Source: Doris montereyensis (lineage: Eukaryota; Mollusca; Gastropoda; Nudibranchia; Dorididae). From it: DNA of 64,000 bases. The notes beneath the pieces were generated by a model. The model was not told the origin of the DNA. It made no database searches and saw only the letters and a program-made list of their open reading frames with translations. The DNA is taken from NCBI GenBank assembly GCA_037039925.1, contig JAXRKP010000353.1, forward strand, positions 65,001 to 129,000, given 5' to 3'. This document shows positions 22,765-35,492 of this stretch, in pieces. The position numbers and the translations under genes are program-made. Positions within the stretch are counted from its first letter, which is position 1, and every line of letters begins with the position of its first letter.

Positions 22765-23060
22765 AACTGGCGCTCTCACGTGGATGCACTGTACAAACGA
22801 GTAAATTAGCGTTTCTACTTTCTGCGAAAACTGAGATCTTTTGAGGCAAGAAGTGCACTCTAAAAATAGTCTACACCGCTATCTCTCAAAGTATATCGAC
22901 TTTTGGACTAACTGTCTGGGGAGGAAATGTCTCCATGCAATATAAAAAGAAATTAAATAGGATAATAACAAAAGCATCAAATAAAATGCAACTTAATTTT
23001 CCTTCATTTGACGAACTATACTCTGTAAATGTTATTAAAAAAAGGGCATGAAAACTCTTT
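22765..23060 (+). mobile_element. LINE RT thumb / C-terminal fragment
   Basis: Fragments in two frames read WRSHVDALYKRVN, RFYFLRKLRSFEARSAL, IVYTAISQSISTFGLTVWGG, then NVSMQYKKKLNRIITKAS and FDELYSVNVIKKRA. FLRKLRSF...WGGN...KLNRIITKAS is the post-RT layout of L2/CR1/Rex-like LINEs, close to the one at 18260-19090. One frameshift and internal stops are present. Confidence 0.8.
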
Positions 23061-23462
23061 GTTTTTAGTTTGTTTGTTTTTTTCGATGCCTTAAACTTTT
23101 ACTCTCAGTTTGTTCTTATTTTGATTTTTTTTACTAAACATATATTTCTTGTATCGGTGTGTACAGAAATGCAAATTTTTATAAGAAAATATCAATGAAT
23201 TACACATATTATTTAGACAGACTATTTAGACATTTATTTATATCGTGAATGGAAGTTCTACTTTTGTATTTATGATAACAATTTACAAAGATTTAAAAAT
23301 ATATTTATATTTGTACAACGTAATCGATATGATTTTGTATTGTCCATATCCATAAAACGCTGATTTCGTCATGAATTGATTTTAGTCGTGAAATCCAGAA
23401 TGGAAGAAAGAATGAAAGGGAAAGAGATTAATTGCATTGTAATGGACAAATAAAGACATATT

Positions 23463-24038
<576 letters not shown>

Positions 24039-24429
24039 TCTCTAAATACACTGCTCTAAATGTGCCTTTCATTCACACCTCCCTTTGCACTCAGGCTGTG
24101 ACGACTTGCTTTCACGCTTGTGTACCGGGTTCAAATCACGGACTGATTTTGTGTATCCCTTTTTATTTTGTTTTCATCCCTATATTCCTTGCTTGCTTCT
24201 TTTCATTTCTTTTCGTTTTTAAAACGACGTTATGTGTAGAGGCGTAGTTGTCGTTGTTCTTGTTGTTGTTGTATCGAGTATTTGGGAGGGCAAATAACTG
24301 TACAAATACATGATGTAGCTTCAACAGTGCTGTGTAGAATTGATGCGTTCATTTAGACTACTGGTGGTTTGTTTAATCGGAGGGTGTGAGTTGTTAGATT
24401 AAGCTACGTTGACATATGTGTACGTAAAG

Positions 24430-24735
24430 CATGGTTTTCATGATAGATGATGCGTGATGCGTGATCGTGATGCGTGATGCGCGATGCGTCATACGTAATG
24501 CCAAAACAAAGATTACATGAAAATTAAATAAGGCCTATCATTCACACACATCACGTGCAGCGCATCGTCAGCGCATGTGACGCACAACTTTCATCACACA
24601 CAGCGCATCACGCACAACGCATCACGCACAACGCATCACACGCACAACGCATCACGCACAACGCATCACGCACCCGTGGAAACAATTTAGTTAAATTCCC
24701 ATGTAATCGCTGCATTACGCATCAGGCATTAAGTA
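24430..24735. mobile_element. Possible foldback (MITE-like) element with GATGCGTG arms
   Basis: The left arm (24447-24493) repeats GATGCGTGATGCGTG. The right arm (24555-24672) repeats the complement as CGCATCACGCACAACGCATC. The outer flanks also look inverted: a CATGGTTTTCATG block near 24430 and an ACCCGTGGAAACA block near 24672. GCGTCATACGTAATGCC is mirrored by GCATTACGCATCAGGC. The centre is about 60 bases. No coding capacity or clear target duplication is seen. Confidence 0.55.
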
Positions 24736-25855
24736 CACATGGAAAAGCCGCTTTAGACTGTGGTGGTTGAGTTGGACATTCAGTGACTTGTGTTCACACA
24801 TGGAAAAGCCGCTTTTTGGTGGTTGAGTTGGACAAGTGACTTGTGTTTATGGAAAAGTCGCTTTAGACTGTGGTGGTTGTTCTTGACATTGTTGTTGTTC
24901 ACATGGAAAAGCTTTAGACTGTGGTGGTTGAGTGGGACATTCAGTGACTTGTGTACATGGAAAATACTTTGACTGTGGTGGTTGAGTTGGACATTCAGTG
25001 ACTTGTGTTCACAATGGAAAAGTCGCTTTAGACTGTGGTGGTTGAGTTGGACATTCAGTGACTTGTGTTCACACATGGAAAAGCCGTGTGACTGTGGTGG
25101 TTGAGTGACATTCAGTGACTTGTGTTCACACATGGAAAAGCCGCTTTAGACTGTGGTGGTTGAGTGGGACATTCAGTGACTTGTGTTCATACATGGAAAT
25201 GCCTTTAAAACATTCAAGATTACATGGAAAATTAACTGTGGTAAGGGGTATCATGACTTGTGTTCACACACAACACATTCAGTGACTTGTGTTCACACAG
25301 GGAAAGCCGCTTTAGACTGTGGTGGTTGAGTGGGCAGTGACTTGTGCACAACGCATCAGTGGGCATTCAGTGACTTGTGTTCACATGGAAAACGCATGTG
25401 GTGGTTGAGTGGGACATTTAGTGACTTGTGTTCACACACAACGCTTTAGACTGTGGTGGTTGAGTGGGACATTCGTGACTTGTGTTCACACATCACGCTT
25501 TAGACTGTGGTGGTTGAGTGGGACATTCAGTGACTTGTGCACATGGAAAAGCCGCTTTAGATGAGTTGGACATTCAACTTGTGTTCATCACATGGGAAAG
25601 CACAACTGTGGTGGTTGAGTGGGACATTCACTTGTGTTCACACATGGAAAACAGACTGTGGTGGTTGAGTGGGACATTCAGTGACTTGTGTTCAACATGG
25701 GAAAAGCATTACTGTGGTGGTTCAGTGGGACATTCGGTGACTTGTGTTCACACATGGAAAAGCCGCTTTAGACTGTGGTGGTTGAGTGGGACATTCAGTG
25801 ACTTGTGTTCACATGGAAAAGCCGCTTTAGACTGTGGTGGTTGAGTGGGACATTC
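24735..25855. repeat. Minisatellite, ~61-bp unit, ragged
   Basis: Units contain ACATGGAAAAGCCGCTTTAG, ACTGTGGTGGTTGAGTGGGA and CATTCAGTGACTTGTGTTCA. Many units have block deletions, and a few contain CACAACGCATCA-type pieces copied from the neighbouring foldback repeats. Confidence 0.93.
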
Positions 25856-25857
25856 AG

Positions 25858-26042
25858 ATAACACCGGAGTTCCACAAGGAAGTGTTTTATCACCGTTATT
25901 ATACTGTTTGTACACACATGACTAGATCGTATTTTATCACCGTTATTATACTGTTTGTACACACATGACTATATTTATACATCAAACACACAGACGGTAC
26001 AAATAACCAGATTCGCTGACGATACCACTACATGGGCATGTA
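25858..26042 (+). mobile_element. LINE RT palm fragment with internal duplication
   Basis: The fragment encodes GVPQGSVLSPLLYCLYTHD, then a duplicated segment (TATTTTATCACCGTTATTAT and following occurs twice), then TVQITRFADDTTTWAC. GVPQGSVLSPLLY and FADDT are RT blocks B/C of non-LTR retrotransposons. Only the palm core survives. Confidence 0.8.
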
Positions 26043-26110
26043 TTTGATTTAATTTAATTTACCCACATCCACAACTAAGGTGATCTCGGGGGTTTTGGTG
26101 GGTTTTTTTA
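26043..26110 (-). mobile_element. SINE family A 3'-end fragment
   Basis: On + it reads ACCCACATCCACAACTAAGG and TGATCTCGGGG, the complement of the family A 3' end, with an AATTT-type tail at about 26045-26060. It abuts the LINE RT fragment. Confidence 0.75.
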
Positions 26111-26234
26111 AATTTTCAATAAACTTGTAACTAGTTTTATTTTATCTAATAAACTCTTTTGAGCTGTTACCTTCACAAAACGCTATAGAAGCATCAAAAC
26201 AAAAATCAGCCGTTTTTTCAGATAGCTTTTATCC

Positions 26235-27290
26235 TAGTACGAGTACTACAATTAAGTTACTTTACGAGTACTACAATTAGGTTACTTTACGAGTACTACA
26301 ATGAGGCTACTTTACGAATACTATAATTAGGTTACTTACTACAATTAGGTTACTACTTAGTACTACAATTAGGTTACTACGAGTACTACAATTAGGTTAC
26401 TACGAATACTATAATACTATAATTAGGTTACTTTTACTTTATGAGTATAATTACAATTAGGTACTACAATTAGGTTACTTTACGAGTACTACAATTAGGT
26501 TACTTTACAGCAGTACTACAATGAGGCTACTTCTGAATACAATTAGGTTACTTTAATGTTACTTTAGTACTACAATTAGGTTACTTTACTTCTGAGTACT
26601 ACAATTAGGTTACTTTACGAATACTACAATTAGGTTACAATTAGGTTTTACTACAATTAGGTTACTACAATTAGGTTATTTACAATTAGGTTACTACGAG
26701 TACTACAATTAGGTTACTTTACGAGTACTACAATTAGGCTACAGTACTACAATTAGGTTACTTTTCGAGTACTACAATTAGGTTACTTCTTAGGCTGCTT
26801 TAGTACTACAATTAGGTTACTACAATTACGAGTACTACAATTAGGTTACTTTACGAGTACTACAATTAGGTTACTTTACGAGTACTACAATTAGGTTACT
26901 TTACGAGTACTACAATTAGGCTACTACAATTTACGAGTACTACAATTAGGGTTACAATTAGGTTATTTACGAGTACTACAATTAGGTTACTTTACGAGTA
27001 CTACAATTAGGCTACAATTTTACGAGTACTACAATTAGGTTACTTTATGAGTACTACAATTACAATTAGGTTTACGAGTACTACAATTAGGCTACTTTAC
27101 GAGTACTACAATTAGGTTACTTTACGTAGTACAATTAGGTTAATTAGGTTACAATTTTACTTCAGTACTACAATTAGGTTACTTTACTTAGTACTACAAT
27201 TAGGTTACTTTATGAGTACTAAAATTAGGCTACTTTACGAGTACTACAATTAGGCTACTTTACGAGTACTACAATTAGGCTACTTTCTAA
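26235..27290. repeat. Minisatellite, 25-bp unit, ragged
   Basis: About 40 units of TACTTTACGAGTACTACAAT plus TAGGT. Large numbers of units are shortened or joined out of register (e.g. TACAATTAGGTTACTAC). The G of TAGGT alternates with TAGGC. Confidence 0.95.
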
Positions 27291-27299
27291 CTCATAAGT

Positions 27300-27645
27300 G
27301 TTGACGGTGGTCGAGTGGTTAGGCTGTTAAACTTGGGATCATGATATCCCGAGTTCGAATCCTAGCCAAACTAGGCCCGACGTTGTGTTCTTGTGAAAAA
27401 ACTCTTAACACACATCACCTCCCCCCCCCCCGCCCCCATTCGACCCAGGTACAAAGGAGGTCCCGTGTGCAGATCACAACACTCTGTGCACGTTAAAGTT
27501 TGGCTATTTGCTGGGCAGTCTGGGCAAAACCAAAATCCTACCAAAACCTCCGAGATCACCTTAGTGTGGATGTGGGTAAATCAAATCAAATCAAATCAAA
27601 TCAAATCAAATCAAATCAAATCAAATCAAATCAAATCAAAGTTGT
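27300..27645 (+). mobile_element. SINE with a second tRNA-like head and (AAATC)n tail
   Basis: The head starts near TGGTCGAGTGGTTAGGC, a good box-A match, and contains GAGTTCGAATCCTAGCC, a good box B (about 27351-27367). CCGACGTTGTGTTCTTGTG follows. The body is that of family A (ACAAAGGAGGTCCCGTGTGC, AGATCACAACACTCTGTGCA, GAGATCACCTTAGTGTGGAT) and the tail is about 12 AAATC repeats (27578-27640). It combines a different head with the common body. Confidence 0.9.
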
Positions 27646-27789
27646 GTACTGTGTAAATGTCTTAAGTATGAGGGTCATGAAAATATTAACGCCATATTCA
27701 ACATCAAAGCAAATTCACATTGTATGCTATCTGCTTACACTTGGCAGTATAAACAGTTCAATTCAATTCTATTCATGGTTCTATTTATG

Positions 27790-27960
27790 TTATTGTTGCG
27801 ATTGTTGTTGTTGTTGTTGTTGTGTTGTTGTTGGGATTCTGTTGTGACTGTAGTTGGGGTTTTGTTGGGGATTATTTGTTGTCTTGTTTTGCTACTGTTG
27901 TTGTTGCTGTTGTTTTGAGATGAGGCGGGTTTGTTGTTGTTGGCGGGGGGGGGGCGATTT
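27790..27960. repeat. TTG/TGT-rich simple sequence
   Basis: Imperfect TTG triplets with G runs (27947-27954). The Cys/Leu/Val-rich frames here are artefacts. Confidence 0.85.
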
Positions 27961-28377
27961 CGCTTTTTGTTTTCGCTGTTTTCAAAATATGTTCGTTTGG
28001 GTTGGGTTTTTAATAATGGAGCTTTATATCATTTGCATTTTCCAGTCATCTGGAACTTTAATTTGTGTGTGTGTAAAGGGGGGGGGGTGGTTCCTATAGT
28101 AATAGCATAGTGTGAACGTAGACTTATGAACTACACGTGTACGCCATTGTAGTTAATAAAATACACATCTTCAATATTTTCGAAGCATTTATTTGCACAT
28201 GTTGCTTTATGTCCAGTATAGTCAGTACTGAACTTGGTACCGGTACTATGTCGCTGTTACAGAGATTTCATTTCAGAATAATATTATCATTCAACTGTGG
28301 AATTATTTACGTGTAACTTTTGACTTTTGATAGTGGGTCAAAAATATTGGAAAAACTGATAATTTAACTTGATTTTT

Positions 28378-28408
<31 letters not shown>

Positions 28409-28715
28409 AAGAAGAAGAAGAAGAAGAAGAAGAAGAAGAAGAAGAAGAAGAAGAAGAAGAAGAAGAAGAAGAAGAAGAAGAAGAAGAAGAAGAAGAAGAA
28501 GAAGAAGAAGAAGAAGAAGAAGAAGAAGAAGAAGAAGAAGAAGAAGAAGAAGAAGAAGAAGAAGAAGAAGAAGAAGAAGAAGAAGAAGAAGAAGAAGAAG
28601 AAGAAGAAGAAGAAGAAGAAGAAGAAGAAGAAGAAGAAGAAGAAGAAGGAGAAGAAGAAGTAGAAGAAGGAGAAGAAGAAGAAGAAGAAGAAGAAGAAGA
28701 AGAAGAAGAAGAAGA
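28378..28715. repeat. GAA trinucleotide tract
   Basis: About 330 bases of nearly pure AAG/GAA with two or three interruptions near 28647-28670, then GAT triplets. Confidence 0.98.
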
Positions 28716-29125
<410 letters not shown>

Positions 29126-30475
29126 TTATTAAATGACATGCAAACCTAATTTTTTATACAGAAGAAGACCAAGAAGAAGAAGAAGGGGGGAGAGGAGAGA
29201 GAGAGAGAACAACAACAATAACAGCAACAACAACACAGAATGTTGTTGTTTTGCTTTTGTTTTTAATATTTAGTTTGTTGATGTCTGTTGACTTTGTCGT
29301 CTTTTCAATTTAAGAAAGACTTTCATTCTTTCTTTTTCTTTCCTTTCTCTTCCCTTTTTTTATTTATTTATTTATTCTGTTCTTTATCTAGTGGAAGGAA
29401 TACAATGTAGCATATGTACTGTGGGACAGAGGAATGACAAAAGTTTTTGTAGGAAAGAAAAATAAAGAATTCTTCCGGTTCACATGCACTTTTTCCACCT
29501 TTCTATTTCTCCAAACAAAAACGAGGTTTTTTTTTTCCCTTCTACGCCCACCCCCAGCCGATGTACACACCCGTCACTAAAGACTTCTTTTACCTATTCA
29601 TTTGTTTGGTATCTTACCTGAAAGGAATTTGGCAACCCACTGCGCAATCCTCTGGTATGTGCGCATGCCCACATCGTATAATAGTCAGAGAGCACTTCCT
29701 TGCGGTGTAAAGACTTGTTTGTAACTCAGATTGACGATTCTTGTGAAAGGGTAATCGATTTCATAATATTATTCTCACTCCTCATGAATGAGTTCACGGT
29801 ATAACAGGAATGCGGAACTAGGAAAATGACAACCCTCTCCCTAACCTTACACTCCCACCTCCTGTTCTGCCTTTTTAAACGATCCATAAAAATCAAGGCA
29901 AAATGGGAGAAGTCTAAATTTCATTTGTCAATAATACAAATCAACGACTACTCTTTTTTCAGGAATATTTCAATCATACGAGTTTTTATTTGTCACTCTA
30001 AGATAAAGAGAAAAAAAAGCATGTATCTTTGGGTAGGCTATCCCATTCTCATATAGATCTAGCTTTTTTTCCCTTTGTTATATCCATTTCTATTTTTATG
30101 GAGCTTATTGATTACTTATTCGTGACGCAGTGTAGCCTAAGCTTACATCTTTCTTTGATGAATATTCTCGCATGCTAACATTTTCATTTATTTTGATTTA
30201 AAACTATCAACCTGGGTTCTTCCTTTATCTTCCCATCTCGGCAAACTATTGCTTTGATTTTATTATTCATCTTCGAGATTTATAACAAGTCAAAAAGAAG
30301 AAAAGAAAAGAAAGGATTTTTGCATTTCCCTGACTGCAAGAACCTGTCCTATGGTATTCTCGAATTTCCTTTTCACCCAAACTGTCACCCCACTAGGTAA
30401 TGGTAATTTATATCATAATAATTAATGATGTCATTAAACATAAGACAAATAACTATTTTTACTTTGCACAAAGAA
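29126..30475. other. Spacer, no gene recognised
   Basis: It holds short GAA, AAC and TTTA simple runs at 29160-29370. No supported exon, SINE or LINE was seen. Confidence 0.4.
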
Positions 30476-30477
30476 AG

Positions 30478-30790
<313 letters not shown>

Positions 30791-30799
30791 GGTTTAGAG

Positions 30800-31394
30800 A
30801 GAGCTGTAGGTACAGATGCTTCCTAATTCCAAGTGTTAAGTTGCTGGTTGATCGGTTTCAGGGAGTGTGACGACACAGCTTCCATTGTTCTGTTAGTCAT
30901 ACTGGGGTTGCAGTGAGCAGCGAACATTATACCTGAAATATTTCCGGGTGAGTTCCACCTCGGTAAACGGATCTTAGTTCCATCGGAAATAGATGAAAAT
31001 GCCAGAGTTAGTGACAGTTGGTGGGGTGTTACAGATTATTAGATAGTTTGAAAGATGGATTATCGAAATATATTGTACATTTTTCCTATTTCTACGAGTA
31101 TGAGATAACCGCTTGCGACATACGTGAGTAAGTAACGAAGGCTACCGTGAAAGATGTTTCAGTATCGTAACAGATTCCAAAGAATCAGCTCGTGCGTAGT
31201 TGCGGAAATTAATCGGAATCGTGTAAAGTGCTATGACTGGCCCCTGAGTACACAAACTGTGCAGACGTTACACGGGATCATATTATTCATCTCAAGGAAA
31301 TGATAATATTCGTTGTCTGTTTTTGCAAATGGATTAAGCAGGTTATTGTATGATTTATGTTCTGACTCCAAAGCAAACGTGTTCTTTAAAATTG
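30800..31394. other. Unassigned spacer
   Basis: No coding or repeat signal that I can support. Confidence 0.4.
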
Positions 31395-31870
31395 TTGTAG
31401 ATGTTTAAATAAAGAGCTAGAGCTAGATCTCTCTAGATTATAAGATAGGACAGATTTAGTGTTTCGGGTGGGTGCAGTGAACGGTGAACAGACCTTGATG
31501 AGTAGGACCTTCTAATGTTAGTAAAGCCGAAGGAGATGTATCCTGCAGTGATGGGATAGTAAGAGATGAGAATGCACTGTAATTAGTGTGGATGGTGGTA
31601 GTTTTAGAGCTATCTAGCTCTAGTTTCTATATTTCTTCTGATCTTTAATCTTATCTAGATTCTGGATAGACCTAGATCTAGATCTAGGCTAGATGAATCT
31701 AGAACTATGTAGATTTAAATCGAGGTCTAAAATATATCTTGATAAATAGATCTAGTCTAGATCTAGATCCAATCTCTATGCAGATAGATCTAGATCTAGC
31801 TCTAGATAGTGTAGCTCTCATACAATAGATATATAGTATCCAGATTTTAGATTTCCTATAATGCCTAATG
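31395..31870. repeat. CTAGAT/AGATCT-rich palindromic low-complexity region
   Basis: TCTAGATCTAGATC-type words recur in irregular spacing (31410-31440, 31600-31830). Because CTAG and AGATCT are self-complementary the region has strong hairpin potential. It is not a regular tandem array. Confidence 0.7.
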
Positions 31871-32109
31871 ATTTATAATTTAGATCTCGATCTAAGTTGT
31901 AAGATAAAAAAACAGAATGTATGTGTGAATGTGAAGGAAAGTTACACTCTCACAGGAAGGATTTCTGAAGTTCAGCACAAATAAGGGACAAAGATTAGAT
32001 TTAGGTTCGTTCAGGGTCAGGGATGGTGATAAATACTTGTTAAAATAATAGCTGGGACCCAACTAGGGTACCCCTTCCAAAAAATTTGCCCCGAACTGCC
32101 CTTTAAATT

Positions 32110-32335
32110 TAAACTAAATTAAACAGCAATATGTTGTGATCTGCACACAGGACCTCCTTTTATCGTCCGTCTCTGATGCCACTGATGGACTAGGTGTTGA
32201 TCCACCTACCTGGTCCAGGGGGTAAGTTTTGCTTGAAAACAACTCGAGAAAACTTTTCAACCTGTTTGGGCTTGAACCCACGACCTTTTGGTTGAGAGGC
32301 CTACACCTTGCCTCTGGGCTGCCGAGTTCCCCCAT
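32110..32335 (-). mobile_element. SINE family A copy
   Basis: On + it carries TTGTGATCTGCACACAGGAC, a GTCCGTCTCTGATG block, the ATCCACCTACCTGGTCCAGG block, GGGCTTGAACCCACGACC and TTGGTTGAGAGGCC, ending GCCGAGTTCCCC at the head. The 3' end is truncated before the GAGATCACC block. Confidence 0.87.
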
Positions 32336-32339
32336 AGAA

Positions 32340-33124
32340 AAAAGTTATGGGTAAAAAAGAAAGAGTTGCTTTCAATGTTTCGTTGGCATGGATAGGCCGG
32401 AAGGACTTCCATAGCCGGGGTACCACCCAAGGGACATAATAAAGAGGGTTTATTTTGAAGGGGTGAGATAAAAAGTTTTTTAGGGGATATAAAAAGAAAG
32501 GAAGTAAAATAAAGAAGTAGTGGAAGTAACGTTCAATGTGGGCCAATCAGAGTTCATGTGACCGTATTTTGTCAACGGATGGGACTGAAGACTGACAACA
32601 ATGGCCAGAACAAAGCAATTCAATGAGTGAGTGAGACGAGTGATGATAGACTGACTCATTGATGAACATGAGCAGTTCAAATGTAACAATAACAAGGGAC
32701 CAGACTGAGATGTTAATTGGACTGAGACTGAAATCAACCATGTAGTTCGAGGAAGCATTGGACTGTGGAGACATGTTGTTACTGAGAAATGCGGGTGTCT
32801 CATGTATATATGAGCCTTTTTCGTAAATATTTTACCAGTCTATGTTACCTAATTTGTATAAAAAGTACACAGTTTGTGTATAAGGATTGATCGATGTTGT
32901 GCAAATGACAATAAATTGTTGGAAAAGTTATGTGTGGTACAATATACTTAAATAACTTATAAAGAAAAAGAGAAGACCAATGGCTGAAATGTTGTTAACA
33001 GATAATAAAAAAACCACAAAAGGAAAGTTTTTGTTCTTTCCCTTTGATGTTCATGGATCCCTATGTCTATTTAAAGTAACAAGTATTATAAAAATTGTTA
33101 TGGATAATGCAAGTATACAAGAGA
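32340..33124. other. Unassigned spacer
   Basis: No exon or known element recognised. Short open frames occur on both strands without protein character. Confidence 0.4.
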
Positions 33125-33560
33125 GAAAACCTATCAACCATCCCTTACCCTCCTCCCTTAACTTGAAACAGAAGTACCCCTGAACAACCCCACTACCGAC
33201 GGACCCCGACTGAGGCAAGCATAGGCCACCGGGGGATTGCTTAGCAATAGGGCTGAACATACGTGTTATATTGTTAACCATCTATCAACCATTCCTTAAC
33301 CTAAAACAGAGGTTCCCCTGAACCCCCCCCCCCCGGCCCCTATTTCAGGCAACCATAGGTCGCCGGGGAAACGCAAACCAATAGCTTTGTTGCTAGGGTG
33401 AACATACATGTTTTATTGTTCACCATCTATCAACCATCCCTTAACCTGAAACAAGCTCTCCCCCCCCCCCCCCACCCCCTCAATCCGAGTCAAACGTAGG
33501 TCGCCGTGGAAACGCATAGCTTTTTTTGAATTACCCGTTGTTGCTAGGCAGTCCCATAGA
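33125..33560. repeat. ~145-bp tandem repeat, three diverged copies
   Basis: Each copy starts near ATCTATCAACCATCCCTTAA and contains CCTGAAACAGA, a C run, a GGCAANCATAGGTCGCCGGG-like block and GAACATACATGTTTTATTGT. Copies begin at about 33130, 33280 and 33425. A weak partial copy (CATCTATCACCATCCCTG) lies at about 34380. Confidence 0.85.
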
Positions 33561-34500
33561 GTTGGAGCAGTGAAAACATTTTAAATTTTATCTTGCTGAC
33601 AGTGAAACCAGTGAGAAAGAAAGAAGATGGCCGCTGTGTGGAGGCTATAGGCTCGACTCTGTATATTTATCTATAGATGTATTATTGTGTCTAAAAAATT
33701 ATTTCTGTCCATTGAAATGTGCTAGAATAATATGTAAAGACGGTTTTGATATATATTATCTTTACTAAAATAAATATATTGAATTAAAGTCACCAGCGGA
33801 GAGAAAAAATCGCACCCCAATATTGGAGTTCCTACCAATAGGTAGAGTTAGTAGTGTCATCATTTCCTCAATTTTACACAGTATGAGACTAAGACATTTT
33901 AGATCTCTTTGAACATGAGCAGTTTAAATGTCACTGACATTGATATGTCAGGTCAGTGTAACATATCGGACAGAGCCTCACTGTTGATTCAAGAGTTTCT
34001 GACTTTCGGTTGCTTAACTTAATATATGACTAAGATCTATATTTCTAAACGATTCTATATATATCTAGTTTAATTATTGTGTCTAGTAAATGTTTGATTT
34101 CAATGGAAATGTGACTTTATGATGTCTGAAGATGAATTGAGAATGTCTTAGAATAATTACGAAAATTAGATTGTATGCCTGGCTCTGGAAATCCTCCTGA
34201 CCACCAATTGAAACGGAAATGACTTTCATTTATATATTATATATATTTCTTAACGTAAATACACTCACTGACTCAGTAAATTTAACATGCATAATACTGT
34301 ATAGAGATGCTGCATCAGATTATATTTAAAAATAAGTTGTTGCTATTCCTTTAGAATTAATGAAAGGACATTATTTTAACATCTATCACCATCCCTGCAA
34401 AAAAAAACCTCCCTCTCGTCCCCATACAAGCCAAGTCTTGGTGATCGATGTTAAAATCATGGCTGGGTCTCATCTATAAAAGAATTCTTGGTAGTTGTGG
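33561..34500. other. AT-rich spacer
   Basis: No gene recognised. A partial copy of the 145-bp repeat start occurs near 34380. Confidence 0.4.
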
Positions 34501-34529
34501 GTTGTTGAACTATTATCTTTTTTCTCAGG

Positions 34530-34625
34530 TAAAAATTACCCCCCTGGTCCAGGTAGGTAGATTGACACCGTCTTATCAGAGACAGACAGTAAAAGGAGGT
34601 CCCATGTGCAGATCACAACAGTGCC
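34530..34625 (+). mobile_element. SINE family A body fragment
   Basis: Contains CCCTGGTCCAGGTAGGTAGA, an AGAGACAGACAGTAAAAGGA block and GGTCCCATGTGCAGATCACA. Head and 3' end are missing. Confidence 0.8.
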
Positions 34626-34639
34626 CCCTGAGTTAAGGG

Positions 34640-35130
34640 AAATTCAGTTGGGGGGGGGGGTTCAGGGGAATCTTCCACCTGAATAAGTAAGGTCATAAAA
34701 ACAGTTTGGTATGATGGTGCAGCTTAACTGAAAAATTACTTTTGAAAAGTACATTAGGCTAATACTCTCCATTATAAGATATTTCTGATGGCAAATATCA
34801 TTTGGCATAATAAATTCAAACAAATGGCCAGTTTTTCACTGATACAAACGGGACATCAATTCTTAAGGAGTGCTAATTTGTCCTTATTATCATAATGCTT
34901 ATAAATTCTATTTGTTATTGCTGAAACAAAAAAATAATGAAACAAAACGCAACAAACAACGCCCTACCATGTAAAAACAAAAAAGACCTTGATATAAAAC
35001 CTCCCTTACGTGGCTGATTTCCATTGTATTTGTCATTATTATATTTTATAAAGAAACATTTTTTGTGAAAAGTAAGTTATAATAGTTATTTATGGGAACA
35101 GAGGCTAAAGACAAAAATATGAAAGACATT
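34640..35130. other. Unassigned spacer with a G run
   Basis: A run of 10 G at about 34651. No other recognisable structure. Confidence 0.4.
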
Positions 35131-35135
35131 CAGTA

Positions 35136-35492
35136 TCACAATCCCTCGAGGCTGAACTCCCCACACTTTGCGTCATTTGCCATTAAATTATTTTTTATTT
35201 CAGACACGGATATGAGATTCACCTCTATTTTGGCAAAGATAAATTTAAAAACCGGATAGAAACTAAAAAGAGTTAGTAATTTAACCGTGAGAGCATCATG
35301 AGCATTCCCGACCTTCGGGGTTGAAGCAGCCCTCCCGTATAGGACGGCCATCAGGGTTGCCAACCTCAAGAGCTGGAGTCCCGTCTTCGGGGCCCTCTCC
35401 AACACCGGTGTCCAAAGCACAGAGTGAGTTACTGAATGCTTTATAGATTGTTTCGAAGTATTTACATTGCAAGCTAGGCCTGTCAGCTCCAC
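35136..35492 (-). CDS. Unassigned 118-residue open frame
   Basis: A 118-codon - strand frame lies in a GC-richer block (about 35290-35420) that stands out from AT-rich flanks and is not a simple repeat. The protein shows no motif I recognise; its C-terminal half contains KIEVNLISVSEIKNNLMAND. It could be part of an unknown dispersed element or a chance frame. No splice sites or neighbouring exons support a gene, so I keep it only as a candidate. Confidence 0.2.
   Translation of the reverse strand: MELTGLACNVNTSKQSIKHSVTHSVLWTPVLERAPKTGLQLLRLATLMAVLYGRAASTPKVGNAHDALTVKLLTLFSFYPVFKFIFAKIEVNLISVSEIKNNLMANDAKCGEFSLEGL

Noticed and set aside
27300..27370. Genuine tRNA gene (Ser/Leu-like)
   Set aside because: Box A and box B are good but the arms do not pair as a full cloverleaf and the sequence continues into a SINE body and tail.
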